Virus record (IMG/VR): IMGVR_UViG_3300032163_000012
Location: 1 to 64,000 of that record
Source: a virus
Length of the DNA stretch: 64,000 nt
Direction: 5' to 3' (one strand)
In this document: positions 46,580 to 58,500 of the stretch, piece after piece
How positions within the stretch are numbered: the first letter of the stretch is position 1
Layout: each line of letters begins with the position of its first letter
Program-made: the position numbers and the translations under genes
The notes under the pieces: generated by a model
Told to the model about the DNA's origin: nothing
What the model saw: the letters and a program-made list of their open reading frames with translations, nothing else
The model's database searches: none

Positions 46580-49500
46580 GCGTAGAGGCCGAGCTTAGCG
46601 ACGGCACAATCCTCGAGTTCCCGGACGGGACTGCGCCTGACGTCGTCCGCCGGACCGTAAAGCGCCAGCTTGGGCTGGCCGGGCCGGTCAAGCCAGCACC
46701 TGCGCCAGCACCGACAGCGGAGGAATTGGCGGCCAGCAAGCCGGCGCGTAGCACTCTCACGCGCGGCGGGCAGCCTGTAATCCAGCCAGCCACCATGCCT
46801 GTCATCACTGAGCCTACCGGGTCAGTCATGGACTCGTTTGTGGCTAGGCCGCAGGAGCAGCTAGCGAACATAGCCCAGTCACTGCCACAAACGGAGATCG
46901 GAAATGAAACGACGCAACGCGAAGCGGTTAAAACCAATGACGGACAAATTGCGCTTGGCACTCAGGCGAGCGGCCCAAGGGTGGAAATTCCACGACGAAG
47001 GCGCGAAGCCACACCAGCCGAGTCTGTTGACGCCGCGGTAAAGCTGGCCGCCGACGTCGAGCGCGTGCGCAGCGCAAAGTATCTGACGCAGCCGACGATC
47101 GAGGAGGCGGCGCAGAGCAGCCTGACGCGGCCGTTGACCGAAGCGGAGAAGCCGCGCGCGAGCTTGCGCTCACTGCCTGGCGACATCGCCACGGCCGCAC
47201 GGCAAACGCCGAACGCTATCGCTGCCGGGGTTTCGTCCTTCCTGCAGGGCGGGGCACCGGAGGATGTATTCGGCTCTCCGGACTGGAAGAACGAGGCGAT
47301 CAAGGAAGCGCGCTACAACGCGGAGCAGTCGTCCAAGAGCAAGGATTCGCAGGATAAGTACGTCGATTTCCTGGGGATCAAACTCAACCGGAACGATGTG
47401 CGCACGGCGCCACAAAATCTGGCATTTTCCGTCGTTTCGATGGGCGCCTCCGTGCTCGCCGGGCTCGGCGGGTCTGTCGTTGGCGCGCTCGCCGGGCCAG
47501 TCGGATCGCGCGTTGTCGGAGCGGCCGCTGCTGGCGGCGCCGGCGGAGCAGCAGCCTACCGCATGGACACCAACAACTTCATGCGCGATTTGCGCCAGTA
47601 CATGGACAAGGCTGCGCAGGGCCAGCTAGGGCGACCGTTGACGGACAAGGAGTTCATCGATGTCGCCACGGCGCCGTCGATGCACGACGCGGCGAAGCAG
47701 ATTGGACTTGCCATACGGTCGAGCAAGAGCGGCCAGGCGCTGGCGCAGGAGCACGGACTGCACGAGGCCGGATGGGAGGCGATCGGCAACATGATTATGC
47801 TGGGCGCTGGCAAGTACATCATCAAAGAGGCGCTGAAAGGCGGGATCCTGAAACCGGCGCTCGGAGCCGTTGTAGGAACGGCCGGCGAAGTCGGAACGGA
47901 AATGCCCACCCAGATGGGCCAGCACAACGTCGAAGTCGCCGCAGGCATGTCGCGCGAGGCGCCGCGGTCCTGGACAAGCGCATCCGACTGGTGGAAATCG
48001 TTCGAGGAAGTGGCCGGGCCAACCATCCTGACCACCTTGGCAATGGGCGGCATGGCTGGCGGCGGCGCGGTGGCTGCGCGCGGCGTGCAGCGCATGGACG
48101 AGCGCCTGCGCCCAGGGGCGGCGATCGGGCGCGCGCTCGAGGCCGATATCGCCGACCGCGGGATGCCGCCCGGAGCGGCAGACGCCGCAGCGCGCGCCTC
48201 CCTGAGCCTCCAGCCTGGCACGCCGGGCGACTTGTCCGCGGCGATGGCGCATCCGGGCACCTTGCAGGAATACATCGCCGAGCGCGACGCAAAGGCAGCA
48301 GAGGCCGCAGCCGTAGCTGCCGCAGCGCAGCCGCCCGTAGCGCCAGCGCCCGCCAGCGCGCCGGTAGCAGAGGCCCAGCCGCCGGCCGGAGCGCCTGTAG
48401 AGGCTCCTGCGGCACCGGCAGGAACCCAGGCCGATGGCGAGCTGGGCACGTTTACGTGGATTGACGGGGAAGTGTCGCGCGGGACGTCTGAAGAAGGCGG
48501 AACCATACTCAAGCTCGGAGATCAGCGGATTCCAGTTACTCCGGAAGATGGGACGTGGGGGCCGGCGCCGGAGGGCGAGAACACGCCAGCGAAGCCGGTG
48601 AAGGTGGAAACGGCGCAGCACGTCGACTTGGCCAGCCAGGGCATAGCCGCCGCGCCCACCGACGCGCAGAAGAAGGCTGGGACCTACCAGAAAGGCCACA
48701 TCGACCTGCAGGGCCTGAAAATCAGCCTGGAGAACGCGAGGGGCAGCGAGCGCACCGGCATTGACGCCGACGGAGAGCGTTGGAGCACCGTCATGCCTGC
48801 CGCGTATGGATACATAAAACGCACAGAGGGCGCCGACGGCGATCAGGTCGACGTCTACGTGGGCGATGTCCCGGAAAGCCAGCAGGTGTGGATCGTTGAC
48901 CAGATCGACCCTGCCACCGGAAAGTTCGATGAGCACAAGGTCATGCTCGGGTTCACGACCAAGGCGCACGCCGTTGCCACGTATCACACCGCCTTCAACG
49001 ACAACAGCGGGCCGTCGCGCGTTGGTTCAGTAACCGGGATGTCGGTGCAGCAGTTCAAGGACGATTTCCTGAAAGGCCACGACCTAACCAAGCCGTTCGG
49101 GTATTTTGAAAAACGGCCAGCAGCACCACAACCGAAGGAGGCACCAAATGCCCAAACAGTACGAAGCGATGCGGGACAAGTTCGCCAAGGGGGCGCCGAA
49201 GGACAGCCCGGCCTACAACCAGGCGCAGAGCAAGGCGGCGGCAATCTACAACAGCCGTCACCAAGCGGCACCAATGTCGGCCGCCCACCCGGAGGGGGCG
49301 CCGAAACAGTCACCGCGCAGCGGCCTGTCAACGAAGCTGGGCCGCCCGGCACCGGCGGGGATGCCAGCAATCAGCCAGTTTCACAGCCGCAAATAGGGAG
49401 AAACAGGTTCCAGCTCGATCGACAACTCACAGCCTTGCGCCTCGACCACAAGAAGCTAGTGCAAGGTTTGCCGGTCGCCGAAGATATGGCGATGAACGAC

Positions 49501-52500
49501 CGCGGTGCGAGCTTGACCCGGCTGCAGGCTAAGATCGACACGAACCAAGCGACGCAGAAAGAAATTCTCAGTGAGATAGCTGCGCTTGAGCCAGCCGAAG
49601 CAACAGCGCCAGAGGCAAAACCTACCAAGGCCGCGCTGATCCCGACGCGCACGCCTAGCGGAGGTATCGAGTACGTCGTCCAGCCGCTGCGCGAGGGTGC
49701 TGCGCCGGAAACAAAGATCGTGCCCGATGAAGCGCCGGCCTTCGGCGAATCGAACAAGGTATTCACCAAGGACGCCGCGGACAAGGCGCGCGAGCTGCTG
49801 CGCAAGAAACTCGGCCAGGTGAGCATGGGGCTCGACCCGGAGATCGCGCAGGCCGGCATCCAGCTTGCTGGGTATTACATCGAGGGCGGCGCGCGATCGT
49901 TCGCCTCCTACTCGGCCAAGATGCTCGCCGACCTTGGCGACATGGCCAAGCCGTACCTGAAATCGTGGTATGCCGCCGTGTTCTATCACCCAGGCATGAA
50001 CACCGAAGGGATGGAGGAGCCTGGCAGCATCAAGGAAGCCGCGGCGCCGGCAGCGAACGTCTACAACGTGGGCGACAAGGTTATCTACCGGCCGATGGTT
50101 GGGCCGTCGCCGATGCACGCCACCATCACGCGCATGACGCGCGACAACGACGGCACTGAGCGCATTGAACTGAGCACCGGCCACCGCGGCATCGAGGCGG
50201 CGAGCGACAGGCTTACCCGCGACGTTGCGGCGCCGGCTGAAACGAAATCGCCAATCGGTGAGACATTCCCGCTGAAATCTGAAACGAACGCGCCAATCGG
50301 TGAGACATTCCCGCTGAAATCTGAAACGAACGCGCCAATCGGTGAGACATTCCCGCTGAAATCTGAAACGAACGCGCCTGCGGCTGAAATGATCGCCCCC
50401 ACCGGTTCTACCAATGTACCAATGCAAAGTACAACGCCAGCGCCAGCCGGTGGCATGACGGTCGAGAAGCGCCAGCACACCAAGACCGGCGCCGACATCT
50501 GGGTGGTGAAGGGTGGCGCGCGCGTAAGCCGCAGCGACTACCTGACCATGAACGCCCGCGCGAAGCGCCTGGGCGGAGGCTGGTCGAACTACACCAAGGG
50601 GTTCAATTTCCACAGCGAGGCCAAGGCCAACGAGTTCGCCGGCATCAAGCCTACGGAGCAATCTGCTGCGCCTGAAATGTCAGAGTACGAAAGCCGTGCT
50701 GCTTGGGGTGATGCAGAAACCGGACAGCCATTCACCGCGATCGCTTACCGAGCGCGCAATGGAATTGAAGAAATTCCAAAAGAGCAACGCGGCTTTTGGG
50801 CTGAGACTGAAGACGGGACTGCTGGATACGGATACGGAAAATCAGGCATCACGTCAGTGTTTAAGGATACCGTCAGCGTATCGAACCCGCTGGTGGTCGA
50901 TGACCAGATGGACGCAATCATTGAATTGTTTGGAAAGGACAGCAAAGAGCGTGAGGGCTATTTTGATGCCAAGGACAAGGGCGATGATGCAGATCGGTAT
51001 GCAGACAAAGTTTTAGCTCCGGCAGCGCGCGCCGCAGGCTACGACGCGATCATCTACCGGCAAGACACAAATCTTTACGGCGCACCGACTAGATCAATTC
51101 ACGTTCTTGGACAGGAGACACAAAATGCCAAACCCGACTCCGCAGCCATGCGCCTTGCCGAGCGCATCAAGACCGAGGTAATCGTCGGCCAAGATAAGAT
51201 CAACAACGTCGATTTGATGCGCATGGCGCGCGAGGAATTCGGCGAGTCATTCAGCCCGAAGGAGGCATACGATGCCGTCGAGGCCGGGATGAACCTGTAT
51301 CTCCGGGAAACGCCGTCACTCAGCGATCCGACCAGAGCAGCAACCGCGCAGCAGGCGCGCATCGTGGTGGCGAAGCTGCGCACGGCGACCGACTTCCTGC
51401 CAACGCAGAACGTGCGCGACAAGGAACAGGAGGAATACCAGCAATTCAGCACTCCGCCGGCCATCGCCTGGCTCGTGAACTGGGTGGCGCAGGTGCGGCG
51501 CGGAGAGACTGCGCTGGAACCGTCCGGCGGACTTGGCGGACTCGCCGTGTTTGCCGAGGGCGCCGGCGCAAAGGTCGTCATCAACGAACTGTCCGCGCGC
51601 CGCGGCGCAGTGCTGAGAGATTTGTTCCCGGATGCGCGCATCTTCACCGAGGACGCCAGCCAACTGAACAACGTGCTTCCGGACGACGTGAAGCCGACCG
51701 TGGTCATCATGAACCCGCCATTCTCGGCTACGGCCGGCAGGATCGAGGGTCGGCGCTCGAACAAGGAAGGGCTCGCGCACGTCGACCAGGCGCTGAAACG
51801 GCTGGAACCGGGCGGGCGTCTCGTCCTCTTGATGGGCGAGGGCATGGCGCTGGACCTACCTGGGCAGCGTGAATGGTGGGATAAGACGCGCGCGGAGTAC
51901 AACGTCCGCGCAAATATCGGCATCGAAGGCAGCGCCTACATGAAATATGGCACGACTTTCGGTGTCCAACTCATTGTCATCGACAAGACCGGGCCAACAA
52001 CGGCCGAGCCTGTGGTGGCAAAAGATGCGGTGCTGGGCGACGTGCCGGCACTGCTGGAGGATCTCCGTGATAGACCTGAAAGCGGTACAACGAGTGAACA
52101 ACCACCCGCTCAACCGGGCAGCGGGGAAGTGGCTGCCGGCGCGGTTACGCAACAAGGATCAAATCAACCTGCTGGCGTTGGCGCAGTGGGGGCTGGAGAA
52201 CGGCCTGGAAATCAAGCCACCAAGCCCGGAGCAGCCGACACTGGACGAAGTGGAACAGAAACTCCAGATGTTGGCGCGCGGCCAGCCGTTGCAGGCGCTG
52301 CAGTTCATCCAGGAAGTGGACGGGGAGAAAGTGCTGGAACCGTCAGATCTGGAAAGCCAACCGGACCGGAAGGAAGCGGCGAGCTTGCTGCTTCAGACTC
52401 TGTACAGCAACATGGTGGCGAGTCGGGCCTGACAGTCACATCAACCACTGCGGCTAAGAACGAAAGCGATCTCAGCGATTCAGTCTACGAGAACTACACG

Positions 52501-55500
52501 CCGAAGCGGTTGAAGATCGAGGGAGCCAAGCCGCACCCTGGCAAGCTCGTCGAGTCAGCCGCCATGTCAGCGGTAGACCCGCCTGCGCCGACCTACACGC
52601 CGAACCTGCCGCGCGAGGTCATCACCAAAGGCATGCTGTCGATCGCGCAACTCGAGGCGGTGGTGTACGCCGGGCAGGCGCACTCCCAGATGCTTCCCGG
52701 CACAGAAGGCAAGCAGCAACGCCGTGGGTTCTTCATCGGGGACGGGACCGGCGTCGGAAAGGGCCGCGAGATCGGCGGCATCATCCTGGACAACATGCGC
52801 CAAGGCAGGAAGAAGGCTGTATGGATCTCGGAGAAGCAGGGCCTGCACCTGGACGCGCAACGTGACTTCGAAGGTGTCGGCGGAAACCCGGCCACAATTT
52901 TCAGGCAGGGGGCCACATCGGCGAAGAATGCCATCACTGCCAAATCAGGCATTTTGTTCAGTACCTACTCGATGCTGCGCAGCGGAGAGAAGAAGCAGGC
53001 GACCGACAAACAGGAAAAGGGAAAGTCGCGCATCGATCAGTTGGTTGATTGGCTTGGGGAGGGCTTCGACGGTGTGCTGGTGTTCGATGAGGCGCACAAC
53101 ATGGCGAATGCCGTGCAGCAGCGTGGCGCGCGCGGCGTTAAGGCTCCGTCAAAAATGGCGATCGCGGCTCTCAACCTGCAAGCGCGTCTGCCACAGGCGC
53201 GCGTGGTGTACGTGTCCGCCACCGGCGCGACCGAAGTGCAGAACCTTGCCTACGCGGCACGCCTTGGCCTGTGGGGCGAGGGCACTCCATTCGCCGGGCG
53301 GGACGAATTCCTGAACCAGATCGACGCAGGCGGCGTGGCGGTGATGGAACTAGTTGCCCAGAACATGAAGGCGCTTGGCGTCTATATGTCGCGTTCTCTG
53401 TCATACGACGGCGTGAGTTACGACAGGCTGGAGCACAAACTTGAGCCAATTCAGCGCGAACTGTACAACAAGCTCGCTGATACGTGGCAACTGGTCCTGA
53501 GAAGGGTAAACCAGGCGCTAGGCGACACCGGGCAGGATAAAAGCGGAAACGCCAAAGGGGCGGCGATGTCGCGCTTTTGGGGCGCACACCAGCGCTTTTT
53601 CAACCAGATCATCACGGCAATCCAGATGCCGACAATCATCGCCAACGCCAAGGCAGCGATCGAGGCTGGCGATGCCGTTGTCATGCAACTGGTCAACACC
53701 AACGAGGCCGAGCAGGAGCGCCAGGCGGCGCGCGCGGAGATCGAGGGTGAGGAACTGGAAGAACTTGAGTTCGGGCCGATGGATAGCCTGATCGAGTTCG
53801 TCACCGCCGGCTTCCCGGTGCAGCAGTACGTGGAAGCGGACGACGGCAATGGCAACGTCATTTCAGTGCCGGCCACAGACGCGGCCGGAAATCCGGTCAT
53901 CAACAGGGATGCTGTGGCGTCGCGCGATGCGCTGATCGCTGAATTGCAATCCATGAAGCGCACGAGCGCGATCCCGGGCAACCCGATCGATCTGGTCATT
54001 GAGGAGTTCGGGCCGGAGGCGGTGGCGGAGATCACAGGGCGCAAGCGCCGTTTCGTCCGTATCAAGGGCGAATCCGGCGAGTACGTCATGACCGAGCAGA
54101 AGCGCGGGGCCGCCGCGGCACAGAACGACGCCAAGGCTTTCATGGAGGACAAGAAGCGCGTCCTGATCTTCTCGGACGCTGGCGGTACTGGCTTTTCGTT
54201 CCAGTCTGACCTTGGCACCAAGAACCAGCGTTTGCGCCACCACTACCTCGTTCAGCCCGGCTGGCGCGCTGACAAGGCCGTTCAGGGGCTCGGGCGCACT
54301 CATCGAACCAACGAGGCGAACCAGCCGAAATACCTGCTTCCAACCACCGATTTGAAGGCGCAGAAGCGGTTTATCTCGTCCGTCGCTCGCCGACTTGACC
54401 AGCTCGGGGCGCTCACGAAGGGGCAACGCCAAACCGGCTCTCAGGGCCTGTTTTCGGCGAAGGACAATCTGGAGTCGCAGTATTCTACGGCCGCCGTTAC
54501 GACGCTATTCGAGGACATGCACGGTGGGCGCACACCGCTGGACTTTACTGATGTCACCGCCCAAATGGGGCTCGACATGATCGACCCGCGCACCGGGGCG
54601 CTTTCCAGGGACAAAATCCCTACCGTGCCGCGTTTCCTGAACCGCCTACTATCGATGCGCATGGAAACCCAGGATCAGGTGTTCGAGGAGTTCATCCGGC
54701 GCATGGAGGAAGCGGTAGAAAACGCCATTGCCGCCGGGCACTACAACGACGGCATGGAAACCGTGCGCGCGCAGAAGGTGGCGATCACGCGCGTCGAGGT
54801 TGTGCACACCGACGAGCGCAGCGGGGCGGAAACAAAATACTACGACCTCGAGCTGACGCACCCAAATATCATCAACAAGTTCGACGCGGTACAGGACAAG
54901 ATCGCAGCCGAGGAGGAATCCGCGCCTCCGGGCGTGACGCGGGACCACTTCTTCTACCGCAACGAGAAATCGGGCAAGGTATTCGCCATCATCGAGCGCG
55001 GGCAGCGCGTAAATGCGCAGGGGCATCCGTTCACCAGAGGCAGCCGATGGGGTGTCACCGGACTGCCGCGCTACGTCGACAACGTAGAAGGCGTAAAGAG
55101 CGGCTCAACCGGGTACGGCGAGCGCGAGATCACCTACACGAAACTGACCGAGGCTCAGGCACAGGAAGCGTGGAAAAAGGAACTGGCGAAGGCGCCGCCG
55201 ACCTACACCGACCACTTACACATGATCGCAGGGGCCATCCTGCCAGTGTGGAACCGGATCACCGGGGACAATGCGCGCGTGGTGCGCACGCAGACCGAGG
55301 ACGGAACCAGATTGATTGGGCGCGTCGTTCCGATTGGTCAGTTGAAGGACACGCTGCGCAATCTTGGTGTCGGCTCGACCGTTGCAAAACTGCCAGCCGC
55401 AGATATTTTCAAGCGCGTAATGGCTGGCGAGCGCGGCCTGCTTGCCGATGGCAGTACGCTCGTGACCGTGAACCTTCTTGGATCAAAGAGGGTGGAATTG

Positions 55501-58500
55501 AAGGCTCCGCACGGCATGACGTCCGCCAAGTCGCGCCAGTTGACAGAGCAGGGAGCGCAGATCGAGCGGCACCAGTGGACTGAGCGCGCGTTTATTCCGA
55601 ACGGCGACGTTCTGGAGCGCATCCTGGAAACGACGCCGATCGTGGAGCTTGGCGCGGAAGGCGGAGAGAAGTACAGCCTCGGCACCGGCGAGCGCCCGGC
55701 CGCCAACGTGGCCTCCGAGGTCCGCCGCATCGCCGAGGAAATGTTCCCGAAGGCGAATCTGGCGATGGTCGATCGCTTGTTCGGCGAAGGCCCGGCCGTG
55801 GTGCGCTCCGGGGCGCCCAGCGAGGCGCGCATCGAGGCAGCCGGCAAGTACAACACCGGGCGCCAGTTGATGACCGTGGCGATGAACTACGAGGACCCGA
55901 CCAAGACGATCCGGCACGAGGGCGTGCACGCGCTCTACGACATGGGCATGTTCAAGGAAGCCGAGTGGACCATCCTGCAGCGCGAGTCGACCAATCGCTG
56001 GATGAAGGAGCACAACGTACCAGACAACGAGGAAGGGATAGCCAAGGCATTCCAGTTCTACCGCGCCGGCGGCAAGTTCGCTGGGCCGGTGGGGCGCGCG
56101 TTTGACCGCATCAGGGATTTCCTACAGCGGATTGGAAACGCCCTACGCGGCCTGGGCTACCAGAACGTGGACGACATTTTCAAGCGCATCGAATCAGGCG
56201 AGGTCGGCGCCGCGGTGCGCCCCGGCAGCATGGCCGACTTGGCCAGCATGACGCTTGAGAGCTACGCCAAGATGCCGCTGTCGTACCGCATGGCCGTGCG
56301 CGACGACCTGAATGCGGTGCTGGAGAAGTTCTCTGCTGCTGGCGGGGTGGCCCAAAAAAGCGCTGCAGCGATGTTCAATCAAGAACAGATCGACGCCGCG
56401 AGCCAAACAAAATGGAAAAGCAGGGAGAAGCTAGTTGACATGCCAATAGCCGATTTTCTTCGGCTGGCAGCGCAAGGGGAAAGCGAGTTCAAGCGCAAGC
56501 GTGTCCAAGAGGTTCTAGACCGCGGGGATAAGTTCAGTGATTTGCCGTACCTGTTGGTGAAAACAGAAGGTGGCAACGTGGTTGTAATGGGGCAGGGGGA
56601 GTCGCATGAAGGGCGGCACCGGGCTAGAGCGCTACAGAAACTCGGGTACACCACTATACCTGTAGTGATAAAAGGCGACATTCGGTGGTCTGAGCAAACC
56701 GATTCGAAGCTGTTCGATTATAAAGCTCAGTGGCCCAATAAACTTGTTGGCCAGAGTGGTGAAAGTGTGCCGTTTCCAGTAATGCGTGAGGATGCGGCTG
56801 CAAATTATTCTAAACATCCAGACGTTCGCTATAGCCTGGGCAGCGATCTGCCTGACAACATCGCCGTGATCCAGAAGCAGACGGGTAATGACGTGTTGCC
56901 AACCACCCGTTTCGCGGCGAACCCGCGCAATGCGTTTTTCGGCGAGCCTGTCCTGCGTGAATTGCAGAAGTTCGCCACTCACATTGAAACCCAGATAGCG
57001 CGCACCGCCAAGAGCTTTTCTGACGAATATCACGGCATCAGAAAAAAACTGAACAAGAGCGAGCGAGACACGCTGGATGATGTCCTTTGGGTAGGCGAGG
57101 CGGACGAGGTTGAATTCACCGAGCAACAACTGCGCGAGGACATCGGCTGGACTGATCCAAAGCTCATCAAGGCGTACAAGGATTTCCGCTCTCTGGTGGA
57201 GAAGATGGGGCGCTTCGTCGATATGCACCGCCGGTCGATGAAGTTCGAGTACACGGAGAGAAAGAAAAAGGTGCTTGTCCGTATGGCCAATCTGAGGGTG
57301 ATGGATGTGGCCGAGTTCCGCAGCCTCTATGGCCGGCGCCTGCGCCTGCGCGGCAAGGTGCGCGACGGAGACGTAGACCCAGCCACCCTTGCGGCACTGG
57401 ACGCCATCGAGGAACAGATGCAAATCATCCGTGAGGAAACGGACGAGTACCAGGATCTGGTGAAAGAAATCGACCGCATTGATGGCATCCTGGCCGAAAC
57501 GTCGATCCGCACCAAGGTTGGCTACATGCCGCACAAGTTTTTCGGCACCTGGGCCACCTATCGCTTGGTCGAGGAGCCGGTTCTGGACAAAGAGGGCAAG
57601 CCGACGATGGACCCGGGCACCGGCGAGCCGGTCACTGAGACGGTGCACAAGCTCGTTGCTGGCGAGCACGGGTTCTACCCGAACCAGAAAGCGGCAGTCA
57701 CGGCGGCCGAGCGCGCCTCGGCGCTGGCTCCAGACGACCAGTTTGAAGTGCGCGCGGTGCAATTCAAATTCCCGAATGCGGCAGCCACCACCCTGACAGA
57801 TGCCTCGTTCTGGACATTCCTCGGGAAGTTTAGCGCGGCAACCAGCCTGCACGGGCAGGATCTGCGCGACGCGACAGAGGGCATCGCCCGCCGCCGCTTC
57901 CGCCGCCGCATTGCCGGGTTCACCCAAAAGCGCACCGGCGTCGAGGGGTTCAGCAAGGCCATGGACAGGGTGATGCTCTCCCACATCGGCGAGGTCACCC
58001 GGTACGTGTTCCTGGACAAGTTCAAGTACCGCGCCATCAGCGACATGGAAAAGCTCAAGATGTCGCCGTTCCAGTCGCAAGACACGAAGCACCCAACGCT
58101 ATCGAAGATGGTTGAGGCATACATTCGTGACATGAACGGCCAGAAGCAGCCGATGGAGAAGTCGGTAGACGAGTCGCTTGACTGGATCGCATCCAGGCCG
58201 TGGGCGAAGGCTGCCTTTGTCGGGCTGCCGGCGTCCGCCGCGGGCGCCTCGCTCATGTTCGGCATCTCCACCAATCCGCTGGTCGCCGCGGCCGTGTCCG
58301 GCTACGTCGGATGGCGCCTGTACTCGTCGATCTCGCGCGATACTGAGTTCAAATCAAGGGCGCTTACCCAGGATCTACTTGGCGACATGGCGCACGCGAA
58401 GCTGGGAGCGTTCTTCAACCTCGCGTCCGGCATCGTCAATTTGACCCAGACGCCAATCAATACCCTGCCGGTGCTGGGTCCGAAGTACACCATGATTGGG

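Noticed and set aside
47264-58444. Other plus-strand frames inside the giant gene (for example at 47772, 50696, 52724, 58817)
   Set aside because: They lack ribosome binding sites and have shadow composition (Arg/Pro/Ala or Ser-rich); the giant frame is clearly the constrained one there.
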